This document shows, in pieces, positions 35,334-45,770 of a DNA stretch of 64,000 bases. Numbering within the stretch: the first letter of the stretch is position 1; each line of letters starts with the position of its first letter. Source of the stretch: Lycium barbarum (taxonomy: Eukaryota > Streptophyta > Magnoliopsida > Solanales > Solanaceae); NCBI RefSeq assembly GCF_019175385.1, contig NC_083340.1, forward strand, positions 12,722,336 through 12,786,335, given 5' to 3'. The notes below the pieces were generated by a model. The model saw only the letters and a program-made list of their open reading frames with translations, did not search any database and was not told the DNA's origin. The position numbers and the translations under genes were made by a program.

Positions 35334-36867
35334 TTGATTAGATCTTAAAACTCTTCAAACCCTCATCAGCACGTCCCTTTGCTTTCTCATTGTCTTTTTT
35401 TTTCCTTTCTCCATAATAACTGTAAATATTTTGGTTTCCTTATTCTTTATGATTAATGTCAATTATTCTGTGTAATTATACGTAATGACTAACCATTATT
35501 CCTTTTACGTTACTAACCATTCCAAAAGTGACTTTCTTCATCCCTTTTAATTTCTCTTTCTCTACTTTCCGCTCCACTTTGTATTAATTTAATGTATATT
35601 AATGTAGTATTCACTTTGTATTCTTTAACCATTGTGTGTATCAAAGCAAACAATATAACAACAATTTGGCATTCTACCTTTTCATCCATTAGTTGCACCA
35701 AATTATAATAGTATATGATCTTTTGTTTGTTTGTTTGTTAGATTATCTATTTATACAAGGAAGCTGACCAGATGAGTTAATTCTTAATCCCTTTTTACTT
35801 TTTGCTTAACATATTTTATTTTATTTTCTTGATTATAACACCTTCTCTTCCTTAATTTCTACGACCTTATTGTTTGAATTTTCATGTCACCTTATAAAGA
35901 AAAGATTTTTTTCTAATCTAAGTGAAGGTGTTGTTTGAAGAAAATATTAATATATATATTGTGTGATGAGAATATTTTAAGATGACGAGGCTTATCCACA
36001 CTCTGGTGGAAAATCTTCATCTGAAAGGTAAGGTACATAAGATAAATACTTTTATCATACATCTTTGTACTCATAGACATAGCTATTTCAAGTTTAATTT
36101 GACTTATGTTTGTAATTTTTCTAGGAAAACAAGCCCTGGATAAGCTATCCAGTTGACACAAAAGTTGATTAGTGAGAATGATTTCATTGCGGTAGTCTTT
36201 ATGACCTTTGCTATATTTGCTTGAATATAAATTCCACAAGAAGTAGTCAAGAGTTTTTTTTCTTTCTGTAATTCCTTTTATTTTTAGTTCTCTTTTCGTA
36301 TCAGTTGTATAAAATGCACTTTAGTTTTTATCTGGTTGAAAACCGTCTTTCATTATTAATTACTTCATTGTTCTTTGAGGTGAAGGATGATCCAGACAAG
36401 TGTCAAACTATTACTAAGTTGTGTTTTCGCTAAAGGCATGCTAAAAAATATTTATTGTCACTAATCTGAAAATTGGTGTTAATGAGTCCTTTGTTACAAG
36501 TTGTCATTTATTTTGGGAATTGTGTTAGCTTTTGCTTACTATGAAGTTATTATCTTCAATCCTTATATATGTGGAAGAGTAGAGTGATTGCAACACACGT
36601 TTTTTGTTTGTTGTTAGCCTTCTTTTTTCCATTTTAGTTCTAGAAGTTGATGGTCAAAATCTGTAGAAATCTCAAGTATTCATATTTTACTTCATGATCT
36701 ACTGCTTATTGAACTAAATATTTATCAGTGGAAGTGAAAGTTTTAAAGTACTTATTGAATTGAATACAGACTACTTGATTATTGTCAATAGTAATGAGAC
36801 TATTCTCTCTTAATATATTGACAATCTAATCTTAAATTAGTATCTACAAGCAATCGATGTACGGGCC

Positions 36868-37215
36868 TTTGACAATATCTTGAATGTTAAAGGTGTTTTT
36901 AGGCTCGAATATTGCACATGTATATTTATACATGAGTGTTTACAGTCCAATTGACGCAAGTGCCTTTTGCACTTTCTTGAATGTTAAAGTGTTTCTAAGC
37001 TCGAATATTATACATATATCTACATGTGAGTGTCTATAGACCAGTTGATGCAAGAGTGACACTTTCTTGAATGTTAAAGGTGTATTTAGTCTCGAATATT
37101 ATACATACATCTATACATGAGTGTCTACAGTCTAATTAATGCAAGGGCGGCCTTCGACACTTTCTTGAATGTTAAAGGTGTAGGCTCAAATATTGTACAT
37201 ATATACGTGAGTACT
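36868..37215 (+). repeat. four tandem units of about 90-100 bp inside the Helitron
   Basis: Each unit contains CTTGAATGTTAAAG, then GGCTCGAATATT or a variant, then ACATGAGTGTCTACAG or a variant. Units begin near 36870, 36968, 37056 and 37156. Confidence 0.8.
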
Positions 37216-37706
37216 AGGTTGAAATTAATTTAAAAAAGAATATTCTAAGTTGAAAATATAATTTTGTAAATTTAGCTATACGTTGATTTGTACTTCACTT
37301 AGCAAAGGAAAAAGGTTTGGAAAATTTTAAGCCTGGTATGGCTTCAGCCTCTGCTTTGTATTGCTGCACTTGGTAGTTAACAAACCCAATAATAAGTTGG
37401 TATTTTTTTTAGTTTTGAATTTATGTGTTCTCTTATTTGAATATAAGAAAAATGATACTTAAAGTAAAGCATCTATTAGAACTCTTCTTCTTTTACTATT
37501 TCTTTAGAAAGAAATTGATAATGAAAAATGCAGTTCAACTAACAACTAATTCCAAACAGTAGTATCTTTTTTATTTAATCAATATAATAAAATTAAACTT
37601 TCTATGCATATACAATGATTTTTTTTTAATCTATTCTATCTAAATTAATTTTATGAAAACTTATTGGTATTTTTATAATCGCGCGAAGCCCGGATAAATT
37701 TACTAG

Positions 37707-39005
37707 TGTATTATAAATTGGAATAAACCCATTGTCGATCGGTTGATGCATTATTATGTCCTATATTTGTTGGTGGTTTTAGAATTGGTCTTTTAGCAAT
37801 AAATTATATTTTAGTCCCCTCCGGAACATCCGATAAAATTGAAATAAAAAAAATATATGTTTTACGTACAAGTTATTTTATATGTTTGTGTAGATAATAA
37901 TTTCCAAAACAACATGTATACATACAATAGGTCGACACCTTATAATAAATAATATTAATTGATATCAATTAGGAAACTGAAGTAAAGTCTCAAAAGTCAA
38001 AACTAATGAAGTCTTAGATGCCAAATGTCGAATTTAATAATAGGTCGATATTACTTGTGCAAAATCTTAAGTATGCTGCTGAATTCCTAAAGATTGTTCT
38101 TTATTGCATCTATAATACTAGGCAATAGGTGCTCCAATCTACAAATTAACTTCGTAATGCTAATTAGATACTAATTAAGTTAATACCCGTGAAAGCAGAT
38201 TAGTTGCTAATATTATCAAGTTATCAATTAATGTTTATCTTAAAATTTATATGTAGTTATTTTATAGAACTTTTACTAATTTATTTGCTGAGAATCCGAT
38301 GAGAGACAGAGAGAGGAATTGGTGGCATTGGTGGTACAATTGTGGAGTAAATTCAGCCATGAAACACTAATCACTGTTCGACTCAATGTGCTGTTAATAA
38401 ATCTATGTGCTTTTGCATGTGCATGTCCAATCACCACTATAAGGTGTAACAAAAACCATCAATTAACATGGACAATTCGTCAGTCATCTCTTGATCAATA
38501 ATTGACACTATATTGAACCTATATACTTTCGGCTTACCATGCTCAAATGTTGGCCAAAATTAAAAGCGTCAGTACATTTATCAAACGTGGTAGACATGAT
38601 TTAGACAACTTTGATCCCTACCTAACTGCTGATAATTAGGATATCATCATTCAGCCTCTTCTTGTTGTTTACATTAATATTTTTTCGGCTTGTGGATTCA
38701 TTTACGAAGATGTAAGGACAGTTTTGATTATTTACCCATGTGATCAGAAAAAATTCGGTGATTGCACCAAACTTATAATTATTCTCATTGTTAAATAACA
38801 AATGAGGTGAAATTGTAAACTGATTAACCATGGTCAGGTGATACAAGAGTAAATAGAGATACATATCATATTATTATTATTATTATTATTAATTTGGTAT
38901 GTTGCATATAAGTTTTTACCAACTTTTTTCACACAATTAACTACATATTCTGTCTAGAGTAATTTCAATCTGAATCACTTAGTAATGTTATTTTTGCTAA
39001 GAAAT
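37707..39005. other. intergenic block with partial similarity to 20330-20470
   Basis: No gene seen. AAATCTATGTGC near 38399 and AAGGTGTAACAAAAACCATC near 38440 match 20385 and 20436 in order. A (TTA)n tract lies near 38870. Confidence 0.45.

Positions 39006-39071
<66 letters not shown>
39006..39071 (+). repeat. (CA)n(TA)n microsatellite
   Basis: About ten CA units run directly into more than twenty TA units. Confidence 0.92.
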
Positions 39072-39074
<3 letters not shown>

Positions 39075-39332
39075 TACCTTATAATATATTCTTCATATCA
39101 ATTGTATATTTTTCAACGAAAAGAAAGCTCATCGCACTTTTCGTCGGTTGTGGGCTAGTAGCTTTCTCTCTCCGTCACTTAGGTATAGAATTTAATCGCA
39201 CTAAAGACCATCACTTTTACTTCAATTAGTAGGTTTCTCAATTGCCACTTCCAATTAGGTTGAAACTATTAATAGCGCTTCATTTTCTCATTTCCTGTGT
39301 GCTAGCCTATCACCATGCATGTGTTAATTTGC

Positions 39333-40208
39333 CAGTTTTGGGTTAAAATTGTCCCTTATCTATGGGAGTAGGTTCATTTTGGTCCCTCAAATAAAACGTT
39401 AAGCATATTTGATCCCTTAACTATGCTAAAGTGGGGCGCTTTTGATAGAACCCGTTTAAAAAGTAACGGTGCTAAACCCATGTGACACTCACATGACTCT
39501 TAAAAGGCTAAACCCATCAGACAAAATGCAAAGCATAGGAATGACATTTTTCTAAAAAATGCAACTCATATAAGATATTAGCAAAGCAACTCATAATATT
39601 TGGTTGGTAACCAACTCTTAAACGGTAATCTGGCAGCACACATGAAACCGTTCCACCTATTTTGGAAGCATGTGAATATAAAGTTATTTTTGTTAAATCT
39701 TAAAAAAATCAAAATTCTTTTTAACAATTGTTATAAATTATCTTAATTGGTGGAACCGCTTCAATTTTTTTTGGAAGCATGTGAATGCAAATTTTAATAT
39801 ATTAGATAAAGTTTCTGCTTGTTTTAAAAAAATCAGCTTCTTCTTTTTCCAGCCAATTAAAGCTTTCTACAGAGAGGCTAGGGCTTTTTCCGGTGAAGTG
39901 TTTCTTCATATGAAGTTGGGGAGAAAGGCGAATGAGTTTAGTATTTTTGTTCGATGGGTTTAGCCACTTACAAGTCACGTGAGTGTCACATGGGTTTAGC
40001 ACCGTTACTTTTTAAACGGGTTCTATTAGGGGAACCAAAAGTGTCCCACTGTAGCATAGTTAAGGGATTAAATATGCTTAGCGTTATATTTAAGGAACCA
40101 AAATGAACTTACTCCCATAGATAAGGGATCAAATATGCTCAGGGTAATATTTGAGGGACCAAAATGAATCTACTCTCATAGATAAGGGACAATTTTAACC
40201 CAAAACTC
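39333..40208. mobile_element. Mutator-type long-TIR nonautonomous element
   Basis: Terminal inverted repeats of more than 160 bp start AGTTTTGGGTTAAAATTGTC on the left, with the complement at the right end. A perfect 9-bp duplication TTAATTTGC flanks it (39324-39332 and 40209-40217), the Mutator size. The arms also share GTAACGGTGCTAAACCCATG. The right arm carries an extra partial repeat of the GGGACCAAAATGAA block. It has no transposase. The similar site at 21245 lacks it. Confidence 0.86.
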
Positions 40209-40402
40209 TTAATTTGCTAACTGGTTTTGCTTTAGTCCTTTTCAGTCGAGCTCTACCTAGCTAGTCTTGAGTGATCCATTAAAACTCTCTACAATTCTAT
40301 GTTGCAACTTCTTATTGCCCGTTAAATGCTTGTCAACTGTATATCAACATTTTGTTTTTGGTGATTGAAAAAGTGGGACTTATATATAAAGATATCTTAG
40401 TA

Positions 40403-40702
40403 ACCAACAATGGTTGTGGTGTGGTGGCTGATACTACTTCATCCTTAACCAAGGTCTCGAGTTCGAGCCCCCTTGGGTACGGAGTCACCATTGTTAGGGT
40501 GTGCTTTGTCCCCCAATGTGGGACTACCCGGCACGAATCCGGATTAGTCGGGCCCCAATGCGGGTATCGGATACCGGATGGGAAAAAAAAAAAAAAATTT
40601 AGGGTGTGCTTTGTCCCCCAATGTGGGACTTACCCGGCACGAATCCGAATTAGTCGAGCCCCAATGCGGATATCGGATACCGGATGGGAAAAAAAAAAAA
40701 AA
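40403..40702 (+). mobile_element. tRNA-derived SINE with a doubled body
   Basis: A-box-like GTGGTGGCTGATACTACT and B box TCTCGAGTTCGAGCCC form the head. The 3' body (TAGGGTGTGCTTTGTCCCCC to CGGATACCGGATGGG plus A-run) occurs twice in tandem, starting near 40495 and 40600. A 13-bp duplication AGATATCTTAGTA / AGATACCTTAGTA flanks the whole (40390-40402 and 40703-40715, one mismatch), so both bodies arrived together or the body doubled after insertion. Confidence 0.82.
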
Positions 40703-40715
40703 AGATACCTTAGTA

Positions 40716-41339
40716 CAGGTTTTTCCTGTGTCATGAATTATCATATTCATTTAAAGAGTTACCCGGTATTGTGGGTGCCCTACACCCAAACTTGAAAGCG
40801 TGGGTGGAGATTGACTTCAATTGATAGGGAATAGATTAATTAGTCTGAGATCATATACCCTACCAAACTCGAGGAATATTGACAATAAGTTATGATGAAT
40901 CCTTCCACCATATATATTGCACCATATGTTTCCATCAAGGTCACGACCCGCAATGTAAAATTAGGACCGGTTATTGTTTGAGGCGGTTCAATTCTGGAAA
41001 AATACTAAGTACATGGGGTAATTAGGATCAGACATAGTTTAAGGGATCTAAATAAAATGTGTCTATTTTGGGAGTCTTTATTTATTCTGCCTTTATTTAA
41101 AAAAAACATTCTAAATTGCTTCTGAATTTTTTGAAAGGGTTCAAATTTATTCTTCGTTAATAATTGGGGCCGAATATATCCCTATCAAAGTTCGTCCAAA
41201 CATATCCTTGTTCAACAATGACCAAAAATTTCTAACATGGAGACATGTTTATAAGGAGAAAAGATTAAATTTTCCATTGACCTATGTAAAATTATCCAGA
41301 TTTACCCCAAGAAGAGGTCAGTATGTTCCTTACAAATTA
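40716..41339. other. intergenic, no gene seen
   Basis: AT-rich sequence between the SINE and a Stowaway element. Nothing recognisable. Confidence 0.5.
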
Positions 41340-41594
41340 CTCCTTCCGGATAAAAAAAAGTGTCCACTTAACCTTTTTTTCTTGAACCAGAAAAAGTGTC
41401 CACTTATCAGATCAAGAAAAAATTAACATTGTTTTTCCAGATTGGCCCCTATTAAGTGTTATATGATCAATCCCAATGCTTATTTAATTAGGGGTAGTTT
41501 AGTCAAATTACTTATTTTTGTCAAGGAGTTAATATTTTCTTAAGGGGTGTGCAAATGCCTAAGTGGACTCTTTTTTTTTTTTATCTGGAGGGAG
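41340..41594. mobile_element. Stowaway MITE
   Basis: Ends CTCCTTCCGGATAAAAAAAA and TTTTTTTATCTGGAGGGAG are inverted repeats with TA on both sides. Contains AAGTGTCCACTTA twice near the left end. It is 255 bp and related to the remnant at 55108-55375. Confidence 0.83.
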
Positions 41595-41596
41595 TA

Positions 41597-42300
41597 CTAG
41601 TTAGTTTCTAGATAACAAATATTCAAATATATTTTACTAATCATAAGTGATAATTTAGTAGATAGAACTTAAACTCCTAATAAAGAGAGTACAAGCTCTA
41701 TCTCGACTATTCTAAATGGATCAGAATAATTTCTACTCATGTTGTATAATATGATCACGTAAACCTTGTACGTGACATCGACCGTGCAAATTAATGCTAC
41801 TTTGTACATGTACAACATCAGCTGACTCATTTATGATAAGAAGCCATCAATATTGATTTTTTTTCGCATTCAAGTTAGAAAAAGAACGATGTCTTTCTTT
41901 CCTTTCTCTCTCTTTTTTTTTTTCCTTCTTCTTTTCGTGCGTATATAGATTTTGTTGTTTGTGAGATTGAAAAAATAACCAAAAGACAAAAGGAGGATTG
42001 CTGAAACGAGTAAAGATTTCTCGTGAGAGAAAGGTGTCAGTCATAGTGAGCTCGTGAATTCCACATTTTCATTAATTTTGTAACCTTATCCAGTTTTACA
42101 TATGATCGACCAGTTGTACATGAATAGGAAAAGGGGAGACGGGATTCTGAACTTAATTAAGATAGGGAAATAAAAATATCTTAATTAAAAATAATAAATT
42201 AATAAATAATTGAATATAATTATGAGATATGCTAACTACATAAGGGACACGATAATACTACTCCTTGTAGTCTGATGTAGTCAACCGGGCTGAAGGCTTA
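41597..42300. other. intergenic, no gene seen
   Basis: AT-rich. A CT-rich tract lies near 41895-41935. No gene or bounded repeat. Confidence 0.5.
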
Positions 42301-42526
42301 GCTCCCATTTGGTCATAGATTTTGAAGTTGAAATTTGAAAATTTGAGTTTTGAAATTGGGATTTTTGGAACTTAAAATTATGTCTTCACATGCATTTTAT
42401 TTGAAGTTTTGTGAGAGGAAGTGAAATTTCTCTAATAGACGGGTTTGAGCTAGTTTTTAGAACTTAAAATATTTTGAAGATAAAATTTCAAAATCTGATC
42501 CAAAATGTATGGCCAAACGCTAGCTT
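42301..42526. mobile_element. MITE, probably hAT-like
   Basis: Inverted ends CATTTGGTCATAGATTTTG and CCAAAATGTATGGCCAAACG. GCTTAGCT occurs at both flanks, which may be the 8-bp duplication. Noncoding. Exact ends are uncertain by a few bases. Confidence 0.6.
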
Positions 42527-44385
42527 AGCTTTTGGATAATTTTTGAAAAAAAAAAAGGTTGGAGAAGAAGTTTTCACGAAATAAAAGCGTATTTGGATAT
42601 GGTAGTTCTTTTTGTTTTCTTGAACTTTAATGAGTTTTTGAGTGAAGCTAAAAAGTTTTGTATTTTGTTCAAACAGCTTTTTCCAAATTTTCAGAAAAAT
42701 TCCACATCCAGATTAAATTTCTGAAAATAGTAGTGGCACGTTATAGATTTCAAGTTACCTTATCGTAAGCTCTTTAAAAAGGGGAAACTAAGGATGAGAA
42801 TATGTATAAAGAAAAAATCCATTCATCTTTTAGAAAGAACTATTCCATTCATCTTCTAGAAAGGAATTCAACCAACTTTCTTTTTCTTCTTTACCTTCCC
42901 CCCCGAGAAGTTTTATATTTAAATTTTTTATATATATAAGTCGTTGTAGGAGATTTGAAAAAGGAAATCATGAGATCCATAAATCACAAAAGCAATGAGA
43001 ATAAATGCAAAAGTTTGAGTGTTTGAGTTGATGGTAAGTGGTATAAATTATAATTAAGTTGATTGCGTTGCATTATTGAGAGAAATGGTACCACCCAGAA
43101 TTTGCGATGTAACAGATATGATTCCTTCATCTTTGATTAAAATTTCGAATTCTGAATTCTAGGAATGAAAAGAATTATAATAAAAAATATTTCTCTATAA
43201 TGGGTCTTATGCACACTATAAGAAATGCGAGTTTTTCTCGGAGAAGCTAGCCTGGCGGTCAAAAAATTCCGATGAACAATGCGACACAATCTATCAAAAA
43301 ACCCAAACTATTTTATTTTTTATTTTTTCTTTACAAATTATCCACTGTTTGTTGAGATTATACGCGCCAAAAATCAGATTATTCAGGACCCCAAAGCAAG
43401 TAACGACATCATGTGAAACAAAAAAAAAAAAAGGAGAAAAGGTTGCAAAATAGGCTGAATCTTTTGTTTAGATTTGAAGGTTGTTGTTTATGTGGCATCA
43501 TGCATAGTACTCATAAATCAGCCCAAAGAGTACGAGACTACGAGGTAGGTACTATCCTTATACAAAGTGAATTATTAGAAAAGAAAGGCTGATTAGCAAA
43601 TAGTGACCTCACTTTCTTTAAAATGCAGAAGAAAAAGAACCAAGAATAGGGATTGAAGAAATTCTTGCAAAAAGCCATTAACTATGAAAGCATGAATTGC
43701 AATAAGTTTTATGTCACCCCACATTTCAAATATTTGGAATAATTAAGCTGGTGTATTGTATAAACACACATATTGACAAAATATAAAATTATACTAAAAG
43801 AAGATACTTGACTCTCCAATAGTATAAAATAAGACAAATGAAATATTAATGCAGATGAACCCATTTTGTGTATACAGAACTTTTGACAAGATCATGCAAA
43901 TGCAATTATAATCTCATCTCATCTCGGTTTCTTTAGATGTATGAAATTTCAAACTATACAGTGCTCCTTTTCTTTTAAGGTATGAAAAGAATACAAGAGA
44001 TAAATGGTAATTTAACTCTAAAAGGTATTCTTTTTCCTTTTCTTTTTTGAGAAGGTGGGGGGAACTATAAATAAGAACATGAAACAACAGTGCCGAAACT
44101 GTTTTAAGTGTGAGTTACGTTTAATGTAACAGTAGCATCAAGGAATGTTGTAACATGAATGAAATCGCTCTAGAATTAAAATTTGTCGCTCACTTTTCAG
44201 TTCTATCTTTAAAAATTAATCATTATTGTAAAGTTTTAAATTATATATGTAAAACTCCACAATATTACTCCATAATAATGCCTATTTTTTCAATTATAGG
44301 AACAAAAAAGTAACTATTTGTGAATTTTACTCAAGATTACTCCACTTTAATCGGAGGATTCGAGTTCGAATCCCTGAATGAAGAG
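42527..44385. other. intergenic, no gene seen; possible CACTA tip at about 43213
   Basis: AT-rich. CACTATAAGAAATGCGAGTT at 43213 resembles the terminal repeat of CACTA/EnSpm transposons, but no partner end was found. Otherwise nothing recognisable. Confidence 0.4.
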
Positions 44386-44730
44386 ATTCACGTTGGAGGT
44401 CGAGGATTAGGGTAGAAGAGTAATAGGTAGTCGTAGCCCGTATGTTGGATCACTTTTAGTGGTCTCTCTCCTTATTCAGTAGTCTTACCTAGTATTCACA
44501 TATTATCCTATTCTTTAGTTTTAGTTCTACTTGTTACTTCGTTTACTTTGTTATTATGCTTTTCTACTGTCGTTATTTCCCTTTCTATCTTGCTTTGGTT
44601 ACACTTCTTTTGAGCCGAGGATCTATGAAAACAACCTCTCTACCTACAAAGGCAGGAGTAAAGTCTGCGTACTTTCTATTCTCATCAAATTCCACTTATG
44701 AAATTACACTCATGAGTATATTGTTGTTTT
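44386..44730 (+). mobile_element. retroposon tail related to TS SINE / RTE LINE
   Basis: Contains GGTCGAGGATTAGGGTAGAA, CTACTGTCGTTATTTCC, TTTTGAGCCGAGGATCTATG, AGGAGTAAAGTCTGCGTAC and a final TTGTTGTTTT. It has the same layout as the copy at 49578-49942. Confidence 0.68.
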
Positions 44731-44819
44731 ATTCACATTGGCCTTACGGGGAATCAAGATTAGTCGGGCCATCGAAAAAACATTTAAACCCAAAAAAAAA
44801 AAAAAATTATATTTGACTA

Positions 44820-45770
44820 ACCATATAAACTTATTCTGTGGTCCGCAACAGCAGATAACAACGAAACACAAATACAGAGACAGGCCAGCTCCAGAAAGTG
44901 CACTTCAACTCTCTCTCTTCAATTCTGTTTCCCTCTCTCACTTCACTGCCCCCCCCCCCCCCCCCCCCCCTCTCCTTTCTCTTGTTTCTTCTACCCAGCT
45001 AATTAAATACAATCAAGAAACGACCCTTATAAGAAAATTTGGAGAGAAAAAAATGAGCTAAGTCTTATTCATTTCCAAGTGATACATAGGTATATGATAA
45101 CTACTTATTTCTAATTGAATTGTGCTGCTTTTCTTTTACATGCATTGTATCTGTATGACTCTTTACATGTTCATGCATCAAAGAGAACAAGTTAACAACT
45201 TGCTTGTGTGTTTTCTCCACGTTTCTCCATTTCATTTGTCTTCTTTTTTTTTTCTTTTTCTTGGTCAAGTTTGAGAACTCAGGTGTCCTTGGAATTGTGA
45301 TGTTTGTTGTGTCCACATGAGTTTTGTCTTTTTTTTTTTTTATTATGTTGAAGATCTCTCACATGGGGTTCTTTGTTTTTTTGTTGCTTTTATGTTAGTT
45401 CTACTTATATATATGCTGTGTTTAAAGCTAAAAACATATAGTCTTTTGCCTCCTTCCTTTTTTGTTATATGATGTTAAAGATTCTAGCTTGAAAAGGTTT
45501 TATGGAAGGATGAGGGGAATTGATCTTTTTTTTTAAAAAAAATAATAATAATTTTCTCCTTATTCTGACATATATTAATTATCATTATGAGGTTTAAGAG
45601 GGGTTTTTCTAAAGATATGTTTTTTAAATATCACTATTGAACAATTTATAGTTTTGTGGTTAAAGATATGTAAATCTGAGGGGAATTCATTTTTGGGGCG
45701 TGCAGATTCATTAATAGGTGCTGATTGAGTGACTGTTTGGGAGGCTCTAAAGAAGGATGCCTGTTTAGAA
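44820..45770 (+). promoter_or_regulatory. APRR2 promoter, 5' leader and leader intron region
   Basis: CATATAAAC near 44822 is a plausible TATA box. A CT-rich leader follows, including 22 consecutive C at 44949-44970. A leader intron probably runs between about 45085 and a point before 45771, but neither border is certain. A diverged copy of this block lies at 28980-29410, supporting it as a unit. Just before the start codon lies a three-codon upstream ORF at 45757-45768. Confidence 0.5.
45757..45768 (+). promoter_or_regulatory. minimal upstream ORF before APRR2
   Basis: ATG CCT GTT TAG ends two bases before the main ATG at 45771. If transcribed, ribosomes would meet this ATG first. It could dampen translation or work by reinitiation. 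Its effect is inference. Confidence 0.5.

Larger units (their letters stand above)
30486..37706 (+). mobile_element. probable nonautonomous Helitron split by a nested solo LTR
   Basis: The left end after A30485 is TCTATATATAATATAAAG, like plant Helitron 5' ends. The right end is CTAG followed by T37707, preceded by a GC-rich, decayed hairpin-like CGCGCGAAGCCCGG about 12 bases upstream. Insertion between A and T and absence of a target duplication fit Helitrons. Without the nested LTR the element is about 2.6 kb. No Rep/helicase coding is seen. The pairing of these two ends is inference. Confidence 0.6.

Noticed and set aside
40352..40795. 147-codon ORF
   Set aside because: It lies almost wholly in the SINE with its duplicated body. 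The repeated peptide simply reflects the tandem repeat.
43213..43260. CACTA transposon at CACTATAAGAAATGCGAG
   Set aside because: Only one possible tip was seen, with no inverted partner or 3-bp duplication, so it is mentioned only as a possibility in the gap description.
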